From the NCBI GenBank assembly GCA_020746105.1, contig CM036618.1, forward strand, positions 95,412,122 through 95,476,121: 64,000 nt of DNA. The letters run 5' to 3'. Of the stretch, positions 1 to 13,072 are shown piece by piece. Position numbers and translations under genes: made by a program. The stretch's first letter is position 1; every line of letters starts with the position of its first letter. This stretch comes from Trogon surrucura. Lineage: Eukaryota > Chordata > Aves > Trogoniformes > Trogonidae. The notes below the pieces were generated by a model, which searched no databases, was not told the DNA's origin, and saw nothing but the letters and a program-made list of their open reading frames with translations.

Positions 1-3000
1 TTTACTGTATTTTCTTCCTTTTCACTTAGTTTGGACAGAACTAGATTTGTCAGTTAAATTTCTCTTTCTAGTCACTCTCAGTTTCTGATTCCTATGCATG
101 AGGATAATTCACTTTCTCTGAAAGACTTAACGCTCCCATTATTTCTACTGTGTGAACACTGGATTCTAAAAGTTGTTGACTATGTCACATCTGGTTATAT
201 AGATACGTATTTCCAAACTGCTGTGTCACTGGACAAGAAGGAGAAAGGAGTCATGGACTTTTGGTAGTGATAACTGTTCTTTCATATCAGATTCTTAATG
301 CACTTTACAGAAGTGCATTGTTTTTTTAAGTAAGAAGAGGCACAAGCTACCTCAAATATCTTGCCCAAGATTATTTGTCAAGTTCCTCCCAGAAAAAAAC
401 ATCTTTCAACTCTTATACCTTCTCTTTATACAGTGATGTTTCCATTTGTAAGGCGTGTCACTGTACAATTTGTACAAATACAGTGTCATGGATAGTGTCT
501 GCATGATTACTTTGAAAGGAAAGACCATCCTGGGGTCTTCCTCTGGGGAGGAAATCTGTCCTTAACACTAACTCCTGGATGACTTTACCACTGTCTTAAT
601 ACATGGCCTTGGATGATTTTCATTAACTTTTCTTTCTCCTTTGTAAGATAAAGATAAGTACACCAGTTGGCTTCTCCTCATGAGCTGTTAGCAAGGTACC
701 TGGAGACTGTGGGTGTGTAAAACAGTTTATGGGGAAGTCTGTTGTCATGGCACAGGAAGAGAAATCACAGATAAGAGAAAGGTTTTACAGCCTTTTCCTT
801 ATGTGGGTCACTGGTTCATTACCATCCCAAGGCTGGCAGCCAGCAGAACTCACAGGCAGTGGATGTCTGTGCATGGCTGCAGTGACTCTAGTCCCTGTTG
901 TCCGGTTTGCTGCCCCAAGCACCTGTAGCACAGAAGCCCCTGAAAGCATCTTTGCCTGCATTCCTGACATCTCACATTCTTCTACTTCTACTATGGTGAC
1001 TTAACCATATATCAGGGTCCCAGCTTCCACTCGCAGTGAGTTCATACACAGTGGAGTATGTCTCTAATTCTCCTGGCTGTGGAGAAAGCTTGACTAATGT
1101 GAGTACACAGGGAAACAGCACCATGAAAGCAAAGTGAAGGAAAAAGGACGCCTAGTCTATTACTTTCCAAATAATAGTATAAGTGTATCATGACATTTCA
1201 GTCACACTAAAGGTTTTTAATGTGAAAACATACAAGATACTGCTATTTTTCTGTCAAACTCTGACTGCTCTGCAGAGACCTTGTCCCAGGAAAGATGGGA
1301 ACTCTTCCGGCTAAGGCTAGAAGAAGGTGAGTGGAAGGCAAGGTGAGGATAGCTGTTTTTCTTCTATACTTGCTATGTTTATTTATGAGGAAACAGAAGA
1401 CTTCAATCCCCAGGGCTCTCCAGATAGTACGTTTCACTGGCACTAAGTCAGCAAAAAAGTACAAGTCTCTTAAAATTAAAATGAAGGGAAAACATGCGAT
1501 AAAATAAAACATATAAGCCCCAAATATTTCAAATATATATTCTGCTTCACTTTGCAGTTTCTGCTCACCAGCTACTCACAGAATGACAATCTTACCAGAT
1601 AAGAGCAGCCAGCTGCTATATGCTGCATTTAAATTTATATTGCAAACAACAGGCTCCATTACCCAAGGATTTTCTCATTGCTTTCCTAATATTGTCTTTC
1701 TGCATGCTTTATTGTTCCTCATTTCCTTACATGCTCTTTGCTTTCTAGTGGTTGCCAACACATCCTGGTATTTGTTTCAAACTTTTTTTTATTTAACCTG
1801 CCTTTGACTAAATTTCCTTTTCTGTCTCTAAACACTCTCTGCTTCTCAAACACCATCTCTAAAGCTACTGTCTCATACACTCTTTGCTTTCTGCTGACAT
1901 CTCCCCTCTTCCCTAATCATTTGATCACTGCAGTTCTCTGATGTGTGAGTCTTCCAGTTCAGGCCCAATTTAATTATGTTTTTCAGAAGACTGACCTCTG
2001 TGGTCCCAATTTGTTCGAGACATTTCCTTCATTGATCCAGGGCCAGATCCCTGTACTGCCTGTTCTAAACTAGATTCCTGATATTAGAAGCAGACATGTA
2101 TTAGCTCTCAAGGTCAGTTTGCACATATCAGCAGTTAATTGCACTGATCTATTTGCAGTGGATATGATACACTCTTCCCTGCCCCTTAGGTCTGGATACA
2201 TTAGCAGAAAATCAAGGGGAAACAATTAGAGGTATTCTCATACAACAAGAGATGCACTTGCTTCACTATTCATAAACATCCTCAAAGAATAGATTGCATT
2301 TTTCAGTAAATTGTAACACATCCCAGAGGTCTGTATATTTAATTTCTGTTGAGCAATTATGAAAACAGCATCCAGCACTACTGGACCTTCCCTTCTTAAA
2401 TTCTCCTCCTGTCATCCACCATTCAGGAAATAATTAGATGTTACAAACTCTGAGGTAGAAAACCAAATGTATAATTTTAAGAAAGAAAAAGAGTCCTGTA
2501 GAACATTTACAAAGCAAAACATGCCATCTTGATGGCACCCAGAGTGGGTAGAAGTTAGCTTTGTTTATAAAATACCAGAACGATATACATGAAAAGCACC
2601 CCTACGTAAGCAAACAAACAGCTTCATTCTGCAGTAGAGCAGTACAAGCTTCCTATATGCAGCAGAAAAAGTTATGGAAAACTGAAATACAATATTTTAT
2701 TCCAGAGAGGAAAAATAGCAATACTCTAGCCAAGAAAGGGGGGAGAAAAAATTCCCACGGTGATTGTTGCTATTTGTTGCTTCCGTAGGGTCTGCAGCTA
2801 GTGGAGATCCCAAAGGACACAGAACTCTGACAACTGCACAGTGGCAGCACTGTGGCACTGAGCTATGTGTGCTCAGTGAGTGCGAGATGTGGCAAAGGTC
2901 TCTCTGAATTAGACTGAGCTAATTAAATACAACTCTGTGCTTGACAGGATCTACAGATGCCTCAATCCACTTTGTCCAGTTGTACCCAAGGATGATGTCA

Positions 3001-4594
3001 AATCCAAGTAGACCAGCATGAACATGTTATCCTTGACTGCTGCCAAAAGCTAATAGGCTGAATAAGAACAGCACAACTACACTTGGCCCTGACTGAAAAG
3101 GGTCAAAGGAATTGAGCCTCTGAATAAAACCAGAGCTGCTCAGGAGCATAGAACCCATTCTCCAAAGCAGAAGTCTAAAACCTGGATGTCATGTCTGCTA
3201 CCATGAGAGAGGAGCTGCTGGCCTCCTAGACTTTAATGTGAGAGGTGCTGAAATCCAGAGAGATCTTGGCAGTCCCTTCTTCCTCACCACAGCCATCACA
3301 AGATGTTGCCTTTCATATTGTTAGAAGATTTTTTTTCCTTGGGTTGAGTTTTTCACTTCAAATATAGGAGAAAAACACTCTTACCTTCCTTATACTATCT
3401 GTATACTTATAACCACATGTGAGAAATTGCAGAAATTTTTCCCAGGAGATGGATGTTCATATAAAATGAGAGATTAAAATAATCAGATAATTATAATTCA
3501 TAGATAAATAAGTAAATAAACTCTTGCATTATCTGTCCTACTATCTCACAGTTCCCATTGATTTTCCCACGCATGTTTAAATGATCCAGGGAACACATTT
3601 CTTACCTCAACAAAGCAATTCACAGCATAACACCTTTCAGTCTCAGAAATATTTTATAACACTCCAGCCCAATCTGGTTTCCTGATGAAACTTATCTGCC
3701 CAACACACACCTAACTCTTTCTCCCACTTTTGAGTTCATTCACAGCAAAGTCTGCAAACACACATTCATTCTTATAAGAACTTCTTAAAAAGGGAAGAGG
3801 GAGTGAAGTGTCCATCCTGCAGTGGTCAGTTCCTGCTTCATATTTTCTCACTCATGCTGCCTCAGGCCTGTTGGCTCATAGAGGATGGTTTTTTTTTTTT
3901 CTGAATTCTGGATACTGATCTCTCCACTTCTTTTTTTGGACAAAGTTCTGAAGTTTCCATTCTCAAAACCTGTGGGAGGTTCGCCCAAGTAAAATTTGAA
4001 TGAGTATTTCAAGACATGGACCTCTAAGTCATAGACTCCTTGAAGAAGGCACCAAAAATAGCAGAACAACCCTGTCCAGTGTACACTATCATGTTAACTG
4101 GGAGCTGTGTCACAAGGTCATCTCAGTCCTCCCGGTTTGGAGGGATTCGTTGGTGCCTGCTGACAACAAAAACAGGGATGGTGAATACAGTATCTGTGGC
4201 AGGCCCTCTGCAATGTGTCCGTGTCAAGACATCATGAGTGTTTGACACTTATTTGCCCGAAGAGTCATTATAAATCTCTGAGTTAGCTGGGGAGCTCTAA
4301 ACAATCACAACACTGAAACCTTCTCTGAAGGTTTTTCTTGATTTCATTCAGATAATCTTGCTAACTCTCTTTTCAATAGCTTGTTTTTTCTTGGCTCTCT
4401 GACATGCACTAGAGTATACTCATATTGCCTTACCTATTCACCAACAGTAGGGACGCACTGTGGGAGTGCCAGATGCCAAGGAGCCTCTCATTTCCTTGGC
4501 AACAGCAAACAGTTACCAAACTGGAGAGAATAAAAGTGAAACACCATGCAGACACTGAGATAAGAGTTAGGATACTTGATCTCCTTTGCTGATA
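1..4594. other. No gene seen; AT-rich unique-looking DNA
   Basis: I see no exon, RNA gene or recognisable transposon here. The open frames are all below about 95 codons and several overlap on both strands (for example 713-1004 against 785-970), which is what chance gives in DNA of this composition. Pyrimidine-rich tracts lie around 1580-1940. A short inverted repeat near 4474-4501 is listed separately. An undetected short exon or old repeat cannot be excluded without a similarity search. Confidence 0.6.
4474..4501. repeat. 9-bp inverted repeat around a 10-nt spacer, RFX/X-box-like half sites
   Basis: The arm TGCCAAGGA at 4474-4482 is the exact reverse complement of TCCTTGGCA at 4493-4501, with ten bases between. 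The arms extend into CCTTGGCAAC, which resembles an RFX-family X-box half site. The pairing is seen directly; the transcription-factor reading is inference. Confidence 0.5.
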
Positions 4595-4725
4595 ATTTAG
4601 TCTGTGACCTGTGCTTGGCTGCTATCCCCCTCTATGGTTTATTTTCCTCAGCAACTGTAGAGGTAAACTATGGTGCCCAATATACAGTGCTGGGACTCAA
4701 AAAATATTGTTGAAAGCAAGGGATT
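4595..4725 (+). repeat. Possible MIR-like ancient SINE remnant
   Basis: The order of phrases recalls a MIR-type repeat. It runs from a 'ctgtgacctgtgcttggc' stretch, through 'tttattttcctcag', to a tail of the form 'cagtgctgggactc...aaatattgttgaa'. MIR consensus has equivalents of each in the same order. The match is weak and by eye only, so this is a suggestion. Confidence 0.3.
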
Positions 4726-4919
4726 GATAAAACTTTGGTGCTGACACATTGGGATCTAGAAAAAAAGCACAATAGGAAGTGTTAAATTCATGTCAGTGTT
4801 CACATGATTAGTTCAACTGCAAACCATGTTTTTGCTGGTGTGCACCACAAGCACAGTAAACAGAAGGAAGCAATAGACACAGTAGTTATTGCACAGAAAG
4901 AGACCAGAAACTCTGTGGA

Positions 4920-5948
4920 GGGCTCTGAGATGGTGGTGACACATGCCAGGGCACAGTCCCCAAAACCCACTGGAGCACCTCTCCCTAGTACATCAGAGAC
5001 CTTAACTCAGGCAAGGCTCCTGAGGGAGGATGCAGCTCTGCACAGCTGGGACTGCAGAGGTGCCTAGGACCTCATGGTGGGACTGGGGCTCAACAGGTTC
5101 TTTGCCTACAGGTGTACCCCTGAGAAGGTTCTGCACCACAAAGTAATGAAGCTGCAGGAGAAGATCAGCAGGCTGCACAGCATTGGAAATTATAAGAAAG
5201 AGATCAAATGGATCTTCTCCAAGACTCTGCAAGTCGGCCTGAACCCCCAACTCTGCCAATGAACAGCCAACCATCAAGTTGCAGAAAAAGACATGGAGTT
5301 CCAGTGGACACCAAGTTCAGCATGAGTCCAAAATGTACCTTTGTAGGAAAGAACAACAACAGCCTCCTGGGCTGCATCAAGCAGTGTTGCCAGCAGGTTG
5401 AGGGAAGTATTCCTTCCCTTCTACTCAGCACTGGTGAGGCATTTCTGTAGTACTGGATCCAATCCTGGGCTTCCCAGGGCAAAAGACACATGGACATACT
5501 GGAGCAAGTCCAAAGAAGGGCCATGAAAACGATTAAGGGTCTGGACAATCTCTGATATGAGGAAGGACTGAGAGAGTCGGGACTGTTCAGCCTCGACAAG
5601 AGAATGCTCAGGGACGATCTTATTGACATGTACAAATACCCAATGAGGGGGAATAAAGAAGATGGAGCCAGTCTTCTCTGTGGAATTCAGTGACAGGACA
5701 AGAGGAAACAAGCACAAACTGAAATATAGTAAATTCCAAGTAAACATAAGAAATAACTTCTTACCACGACCGTGGTTGAACACTGGAAATAGTTTCCCAG
5801 AGAAGCTGAGGAGTCTCCATCCTATGTTAAGTTCAAAATCTGACTGGACACAGTCCTGGCCAACCAGTCTTAGTTGACCTTGCTTTGAGCAGACAGGTGG
5901 ACACACAATCTGCAGAGGTGCCTTCCAAACTCAACTGTTCTGTGGTGT
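4920..5948 (+). mobile_element. CR1: Degraded CR1 LINE: ORF1-like piece joined to ORF2 C-terminal tail
   Basis: The second half (about 5290-5948) is a clear but old CR1 3' end. It translates, with several stops and frameshifts, into the usual ORF2 tail, with recognisable pieces such as NSLLGCIKQ, SLLLSTGEA, GLFSLDKR and SDRTRGNKHKLK. The extreme 3' end shows a worn CR1 ending near 5948. The first part (about 4920-5262) reads in one frame with a single stop at about 5065-5067. It contains a leucine/charged stretch, KLQEKISRLHSIGNYKKEI at about 5149-5205, that resembles the coiled-coil-like part of CR1 ORF1. The reverse transcriptase and endonuclease sections are absent, so the copy is either internally deleted or made of two neighbouring insertions in the same direction. 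The ORF2 tail is secure; the ORF1 assignment is moderate and its start is uncertain. Confidence 0.75.
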
Positions 5949-8339
5949 AAACTGGTTGCATGTTTTTATACTTGTCTGAAGGACATTCCTGATCTCAGTG
6001 CAGAGCCAGAACAGCTTCTGCCCTTGTGCTGTCTGCAACACTACCTCTCTCACACACAATTTTAAATATAATGGAGACAAGTAACTAGATCAGTGAATTC
6101 TACAATAATGGATTCTATTCATAAGGAAACTACCTTCTAGTGAAGATGATTCTGTCAAACTGGCTCTTATTATAGCAAATGCCTTCCTCCAGAACACAAG
6201 CTAACAATTTCCCCCATCCATCACACTTTGTAGTCCTGGCTCAGGTACCGGGCAGAGCTGAGAAGAGTCAACTTTCATGGATCAATATTGCAGATACAAA
6301 GAGGGGTCAGACTGCACTGTTTGATAAATTACTGTAAAGCTATTGCTAGAAATCAATCCTTTGTTAAAATGACTAAGAATGATTACAACCACATGAGTAT
6401 CAGAGAAGCACAGGTCCTAGACTCCCTCTTTTGAGATTGTTACTCACTTTGAAATCAAATTAAATGATAAGATTTTTAACTTTTTTTTCTTCAGTTTAGG
6501 TAAATTGTGTCAGCAAATGAAATCACCATCACGCTTTTTCCTAAATCTACCTTAGGAGTGGGAGTGCAATGGTGGGAAGGGGGGGAATGGAAAGCAGACT
6601 TGTGTTCATCACTCTGAGGAGAGAAAGTGAGAACTGTGATAAAACAGACTTTGTTATAGCACAGACATGAATGAAGAGAAGACAGTTCAGTCTCTCTGGC
6701 TTGTCCTGATTTCCCACCTTTCCTGGTTTGATGGTTCAGTGCAGCAATGGACCTTGCCTGAAAATACAAATTTTCTCTGGCAAAGAGGTGAAGACTAAAG
6801 ATCACCTGGAATAGTACATACTACTGCCTTTCCAGAAAAAGGACTGAATATGAAACGGAATCTAACAAAAAGTTCCATCTCTAGAGATACAGATGCATGT
6901 GTGGCACAGTGTAAAGAGCCCCAGAATACAGGGATCACACAAACATGTTCAGAAAACAGACTGAACCTAAACGGATACATAAACATTTCCCTCAGGTACT
7001 ATATCTTCAATTTGACAAGATTCTTCATGTTGAAGAATACAGTCAGACACCGCAATGACAAATGACAGAGGAGAGCTTCAGAGGAAGCCTGCAAACCAAA
7101 AGGCACACCCTAAATCAGCGATGGAGCTTGTGAACTGCTTTGCTGCTCTCCAGCACGTGGCCCTGAGAACAAAGCAAGTTTTGTTGCTCCCTCTGGGACT
7201 GGGTACATCATTGCTGCAGTGACATAAGCGCCTAAAGTATTTACAGCACGTTTCATCTCAAATACAGAAAGCTTGCATCTCTGTGTCAAAGCCGTCTCAC
7301 AGCCAAAATAATTCCTCTCTCAAACTGTTCATAACCTGACAGCCACAGCTGTTTTGTTGACTCAGGAGAGGAATCTAACTTCTCTTTAAAAAGTGTGTGT
7401 GGTTTAGGAGCCCTCAGTTTCTAGGAATTTACCATCCTTAAAATCCAGTAAAAGTGTGAGTTACTTCTTCACCAATATGAGCCAGGAGGCATCTGGAAAC
7501 TGCTTCCCATATGACGCAATATACTGAAATAATACAACCATCGCAAGGTTTGGATACTCTCACACAGTGCAGCTGCTTATCAAAATGCAAACAATTATTC
7601 AAAGCACAAAAAGCTGAGAGAAAATGCAAAAGTTCTAATCTCTTTTCAGGTGCTGAATTCACCATTTTCCAGAATCTCCAGATCCCTACATTTGTATCGG
7701 TTCCTTGTGAGAAGTTGTCACTTCTGCTAGAGATTGCTGGCATGGAGAGAACATTTAATGATGGGACTGATTTTACCAAGCTGTCCTCCACTCTTTTTTG
7801 TACAGAAATGAGCTGCATGAGAGGTCTGAGAGAGTAAACATGAAGAACTTGAGACTCCTTGACTCTAGATATACATCAATTATAGGCATGCTGTAACTGG
7901 AATCAGTTAACGTCTTTCGCATTTAGCCCCTTGTTTATCATTCTACATTTAAAATAACAAGTATGAAAAGTTAACGTGTGATGGCTCCACCAGTTTAATA
8001 AAGTTTTGTCATCGGAATTAAGGCCAGATGAGATTCCTCATCTGAGTGTCCCAATAATACATAAAGTTTTAAATAGTTTTTCCTTCCTATAGTGCAAAAG
8101 AAAGGTGAAAGTTAACTATGGGCCTTCAAAAGGGTGATTTAAAATGTTCACAAATTAATAGAACATAGAGGAATTATACAGGACTTGTTATTTTTCCTGT
8201 GAGGTTTTTCACTCTCTCATAATGGTAATTGTTTAAAATTATGCCACTTCAAGAATTGATTTATTTCAGGAGACTCCTGATACCTGATATTAGGAATCCT
8301 GGAGTGACAAGGTATGCATTTGGCCTTCTGTGAGGTTTT

Positions 8340-8355
8340 CATGGAAATTTCCATG
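8340..8355. repeat. 16-nt perfect palindrome with NF-kappaB-like core
   Basis: The 16 bases CATGGAAATTTCCATG read the same on both strands. The inner ten, GGAAATTTCC at 8343-8352, have the form of a symmetrical kappaB-type site. The palindrome is directly visible; any binding function is inference, and such a site may occur by chance. Confidence 0.5.
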
Positions 8356-8609
8356 GCTGGAAATTGGAAGAAAGGCAGGAGACTGGGGATTGCTGCCAGT
8401 GACATGGCTTCATGCCTGGAGCTTCACCTTGCCATCATGTCTCAATCTGGCTGCCTAAAACTGCAGTCAGAGCATATTTCACTAAGGAGAAAGCGCATCG
8501 TTGGTACATAGTCTTTAAATGTTTTGCAGGGTATAATTTCAAAGATAGATCCAGGGATGCTTTAAGAGAACTATTTATTTTTTTTAAGGAGGACAGATTG
8601 GAATAAAAT

Positions 8610-8627
8610 AAAAAAAAAAAAAAAAAA
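8610..8627 (+). repeat. Poly(A) tract of 18
   Basis: An uninterrupted run of 18 A is followed within a few bases by a short ATATATATA stretch. No retrotransposon or processed gene copy was recognised immediately upstream, so it is treated as a simple repeat. Confidence 0.85.
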
Positions 8628-8646
8628 GAAATATATATAGCGATGA

Positions 8647-8684
8647 CTAACAGTCTACAAACAGTTGAAACATCTGACTGTTAG
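8647..8684. repeat. 9-bp inverted repeat with 20-nt loop
   Basis: CTAACAGTC at 8647-8655 pairs exactly with GACTGTTAG at 8676-8684. It lies just downstream of the poly(A)/AT tract. No flanking target duplication was noticed, so there is no good reason to call it a transposon end. Confidence 0.4.
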
Positions 8685-10566
8685 AGATGAAAAAAATTGT
8701 TTAACACATTGCAAAGGTGTATAAAACATCAGGATTTAGTGTGTATGAAACAGTTGAAGATGAAAAGAAATATGATCTTGTCATGTACAGGGACTAAATT
8801 CATTGCTTTGTCACAGACAACTGGTATTTGTCCTTTGAGAAGTCTCTTAACACTCTTCTATGTGAGTTCTCTGTCCTTACAATGAAAGCAAAGACTTTCA
8901 CCTCTCATTGTGTTTCTGTCCTGTCAACACATTTGGAAGCAGCTTGGCCTGAAATTGTTTCTTTCCATGCATTCACATAGTATGTACAAATTATAAAGCC
9001 AATTGCTTTGGGGGTCTCTCAGCACTGTCCTAATTAAATAATTATACTAGTAAAAAATATGCCTTACAAATGTTAAATGTCATATTATACCTATTCTTAT
9101 TATATTATGTACCTAGTGCTATAATTTATAACAAATTACTCTTTTCAAAGGATAATTTAATCTCAATATCAGCAGCCTCATTAAAGGCAAAGGCTACAAT
9201 TTCAGAGGATCTTAGTGGTTTAGGAACTGCATCTACAAGCTCCAGGTGTCATTGGGAACCTTTATGAATCTCACTTTTGGGAAAATAATTCATGAAATTT
9301 TTATTTAGGTATGAAAGACAGTTAAGGGCTTCTGAGATTTTGATTCCAGAAGTATTGAGAGTGAAACAGTCTCCCAGGAAAGCAAAAGGAGTTGCATTGC
9401 TAAAAAGCAAATTTAAATGGTCTGGACAAAGCAGTAGTAATTTTTTGCAAGGATAATCCTGGAGTATTGAACAGAGACCCTATGCTAGATGAAGGACAGA
9501 CCACTATAAGCAAACAGGTCTTCTTTTGATCTCTCTCTTCAGTAAGACTTTTGAAGAAGGTTATTTTTTTCCTAATGGCAAAACTAATAGAAGAAACCTT
9601 TCTTCAGTACAGCCTTACACTTACTCTGTTAATTCACTAGAGAATAAAACTCCCTTATTAATATACTCTACACTCTCACACACATATCAAATAATATGTC
9701 AGAAGATAAGAAAGGAAAGCAAAGAACTTGAGTGACATTTGTTGACATTTCCAACACTGAGGAAACAAACAAGTTACACCATTGCTGAATGTTAAAAAGG
9801 TCGTGGAGAGTGAATTTCGCCTCTTCAATATGGCCCTCGGGGCATTTTTAGCGCAGTCTGATACTACGTTCCCTAGCAGGAGGTATTCCTGCAACACTAG
9901 GAGACATGGATGGCTCCTCTCAGCCCTTTGGAGACCTCAATAAAAAGGTCACCAGATCTTTTACTTTAATTTACATTTTTAAAAGATCAAGGTCACTTTT
10001 AAGAGAAAATCAGCAAGATGCTCAGCCTGCATCTTAACAGAACATCAGCTCCAAACAGAACTCGAAATACAAGATTTTCAATTTTATTTAAAATTTAAAA
10101 AGAGATCGAAGGTTCCTTATTTTTCTTCTTTCTTTTTCTGATATCATGTTAAGATCCCTTTAGAGGCTGCAACTGAGAAACATCAAAAACCTTAATGTGG
10201 CCTGAGGGTGGCTCACTACAAAGCCATGTGCTAATAATACCTTACATTTATAGCTCTTTTCATCCAGAAGAACTGGATCCCCAGGCAGTGCAGATACTGT
10301 GTATGCAGGAATGATAAGTTTGAGCCCCTTTTTACAGACATGTGGTTGTTCCTGTGGGGGCTCAACATCCAGCCCCTCAAATGCCCCATATCTTTAGAGC
10401 CAGGGGAGCACACTGTGTTAATGGAAACTGTATGGGGAATTTCAGTAGGGAAAAAAAGCAAACAGATGAGCTGAAATTCACTGGAAAATGGAAGCTGTAA
10501 GTCCTACCATTGCAGAAGGTGTCTTGAGGTCACCAAAGAAGCAACCTACCAGCATCAGGAAGTGCC

Positions 10567-10589
10567 CCAGAGCCTTTTAGAGGCTCTGG
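10567..10589. repeat. 8-bp perfect hairpin
   Basis: CCAGAGCC at 10567-10574 is followed by a 7-nt loop and GGCTCTGG at 10582-10589. The stem is GC-rich for this region and lies in a less AT-rich patch. No known RNA gene was recognised around it. Confidence 0.45.
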
Positions 10590-10832
10590 CTCAGCCCTGG
10601 TGTGTATGGGGCCTCTCATCCGCTGTCCTGGCACCACCCCTCTGGGTACAGCATCCCTCTCCCTGAAAGGTTTCACAAATGAGGAGGAGCAGGTCTCTGA
10701 CCAGGTCTGATCTCTTATCTCAAAGCCACAGCACAAGCCACATAATTCACGTGGAAAATCAAACATGTTTGTTCTTGTAACAAAGATGAACTTCATGCTT
10801 CCATTCTGGTAGCTTTACACTGCACCAGCATA

Positions 10833-11338
10833 TCACGGAATCACAGAACATCAGGGGTTGGAAGGGACCTCGAAAGATCATTTAGTCCAACCCCCCCCCA
10901 CACCAAAGCAGGATCACCTAGAGTAGGTGACACAGAAATGCGTCCAGGTGAGTTTTGAATGTCTCCAGAGAAGGAGACTCCACAGCCTCCCTGGGCAGCC
11001 TGTTCCAGTGCTCTGTTACCCTCACAGTGAAAAAGTTTTTCCTAATGTTTTTGTGGAACCTCCTATGTTCCAGCTTGCACCCATTGCTCCTTGTCCTATC
11101 ATTGGACATCAGTGAAAAGAGCCTGGCACCATCCTCCTGACACTCCCCATTGACATATTTATAAACATTAATGAGGTCACCCCTCAGCCTCCTCTTCTCC
11201 AAGCTAAAGAGACCCAGCTCCTTCAGCCTTTCCTCATAAGGGAGATGTTCCACTCCCTTAATCATCTTTGTGGCTCTGCACTGGACTCTTTCATGCAGTT
11301 CCCTGTCCTTGAACTGAGGGACTCAGAATTGGACACAA
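10833..11338 (-). mobile_element. CR1: CR1 LINE, 5'-truncated, minus strand
   Basis: Read on the minus strand this is a CR1 3' end: the last part of ORF2, the 3' untranslated region and a worn terminal repeat at 10833-10850. The frame 11265-10918 is open for 115 codons and contains the conserved CR1 tail, including [30 protein letters not shown] and [20 protein letters not shown], ending in an ordinary stop. Just upstream, near 11300-11310, one lysine codon of the usual FKKDREL is missing, and the similarity stops at about 11338. The element therefore keeps only the C-terminal region and lacks reverse transcriptase, endonuclease and ORF1. It is close in sequence to the copies at 20488-22020 and 50996-51817. 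Confidence 0.95.
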
Positions 11339-13072
11339 GAAACAGTCAAGAAAAGTTGATATGATGAAATATAATAATAAAACAGCAGGATTACTCTGCC
11401 TTAAATTTTACCACTTGCTAATTTTTGAAGTTATATTAACTTAATGCTTGATATTTTACAGATAAATATCTATTTCATTGTACACATTTTTAAAATGGTG
11501 ATGGAAATATGATTTACTAATATATTTCAGGTGAAAGATAAACACATTTTTTGTATGTGTAGGAAGATGCCCTTATATTTATGTCCTCTTACTGAACTAC
11601 TCCTCCATGATGCACATTGGGATGACAAAATTAAAAGTCAACATAGCAGTGCTGATTTACATCTGATGTGTCTATTTCCAGAGCTTTACTACAATGGTAA
11701 TAAGATAATGATTAATAACAACCAGAGTTCACATTATTTAGTGGCAGTAGTCATGGAATATATCAAAGAATTTGTAATCTGTTTGCACAGGGAATTGCAC
11801 CCACAGATATATACACACACAGAAGAATCACATCAGATATTTAGACTTCCTATAGTATATCTCGTAGGTCCCGGATCAAATACCAATCTAATCCTGTCAG
11901 CATTACCACCTACACTTTCATGTTGTGACTTTTCAACTGTTTATCTATCAAAGCAACCCCTATATTTAAGATCATGGAAGCACTCTCGTTTTTCAACCTT
12001 TCTGAAAATAATGCTACCACCACTGGTACTGCTTTTATTTCAATTCTTCCTCATTTATCACCATGCTATGGCTCATGCAGATGCTTGAATTGCTCATTTT
12101 TAGGTTTAATAAACACTTTCTACAGCCTGTAGCTTTATATTTTGGATATTGAAAAAAAAGGAGAATTTAAACTGCAGAAAAAAGATTGTCAATCATACTT
12201 TCCTGTCATCTTCCCAAGCAAGCTTGAATGCTGGCACTCATTCTATAGTTCTAGTGTCATTTACATTTTTAATAAAGTAGCTTATTTACTGAAATATACC
12301 CTTCCCCTCACAGTCACTCAATGGATTATGTGTAGCTGTATGAATCCTGTGTGTGCCAGATTTCACAGATGCTCGTTCCTTTTCTTTCTGTTCTTTTCTT
12401 TGTATGTGCACAACCTGAAATTTCCAGTCCATTTGCCTCATCAGGTATAGATCCCTGCCCTCTGACTACACACCTCATAGTTTAGTCCAAAAATTCAGCC
12501 TTATGCAAAATCCATGGAAACTTTCACCTGCTGAAAGCAACTGACTCACAGCTGGGTGATAGGAGAAAATAGGGCATGTCTGTCACTCACCATTAATGCT
12601 ATTTACCACCGTCTCTATCACTGCACAGCAGAATACCTTGCAAAGCCTCTCTCTTAGGTGGGGCCAGCCAAGTCTATAACTCTCTGTGAGCACTTGATGA
12701 CAAAATGCACCCAGGAGACAAGCCGCTGCCAGGTTGGGTTTCTACAGTTACTTTGATCAATTCTATTTGATACGAGCTTTCACATCCATAAACCACCTAG
12801 CATGAAAGTACATCATCTCAGATATGACTTTATAGCTTTCAAAAAAAAAGGAGGACACAGTAAATACAGAGGTGTGAGCTGTAAGTGAGTCCTCTTGAGC
12901 CTACAGTCACTGTTAGAGCTTTGCTGCCTAATTTCAGGGTTTGGCAACAGTCTCTGATATAGACAGTGCCACGTTTCCAGTGGTCATGGTGGGGACACAG
13001 GGACAGGCTTGGTGAAACACCCTGTCCTCTCCCCAGGCAAACTGGATGTTGTCATCATTTATCAGTATGCTA

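Larger units (their letters stand above)
5949..10832. other. No gene seen between CR1 copies
   Basis: This stretch has no recognisable coding exon. The longest open frames, 7438-7818 on the minus strand and 7511-7837 on the plus strand, overlap each other, and neither shows a family signature. An A-run at 8610-8627, a perfect palindrome at 8340-8355 and hairpins at 8647-8684 and 10567-10589 are listed separately. The segment 10530-10796 is less AT-rich than its surroundings and open on the minus strand for 88 codons, but no protein family is recognised. Confidence 0.6.

Noticed and set aside
5204..5906. Minus-strand open frames of 143 and 161 codons
   Set aside because: They are antisense shadows of the plus-strand CR1 remnant at 4920-5948.
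7438..7837. Overlapping open frames of 126 codons (minus) and 108 codons (plus)
   Set aside because: Both strands are open over the same bases, with no family signature; expected by chance at this length.
11531..12088. 185-codon open frame on the plus strand, the longest not due to CR1 apart from the CR1-driven ones
   Set aside because: It starts at GTG, has no recognised domain, and one frame of this length is about what chance predicts for 64 kb in six frames. No splice or promoter context was seen.
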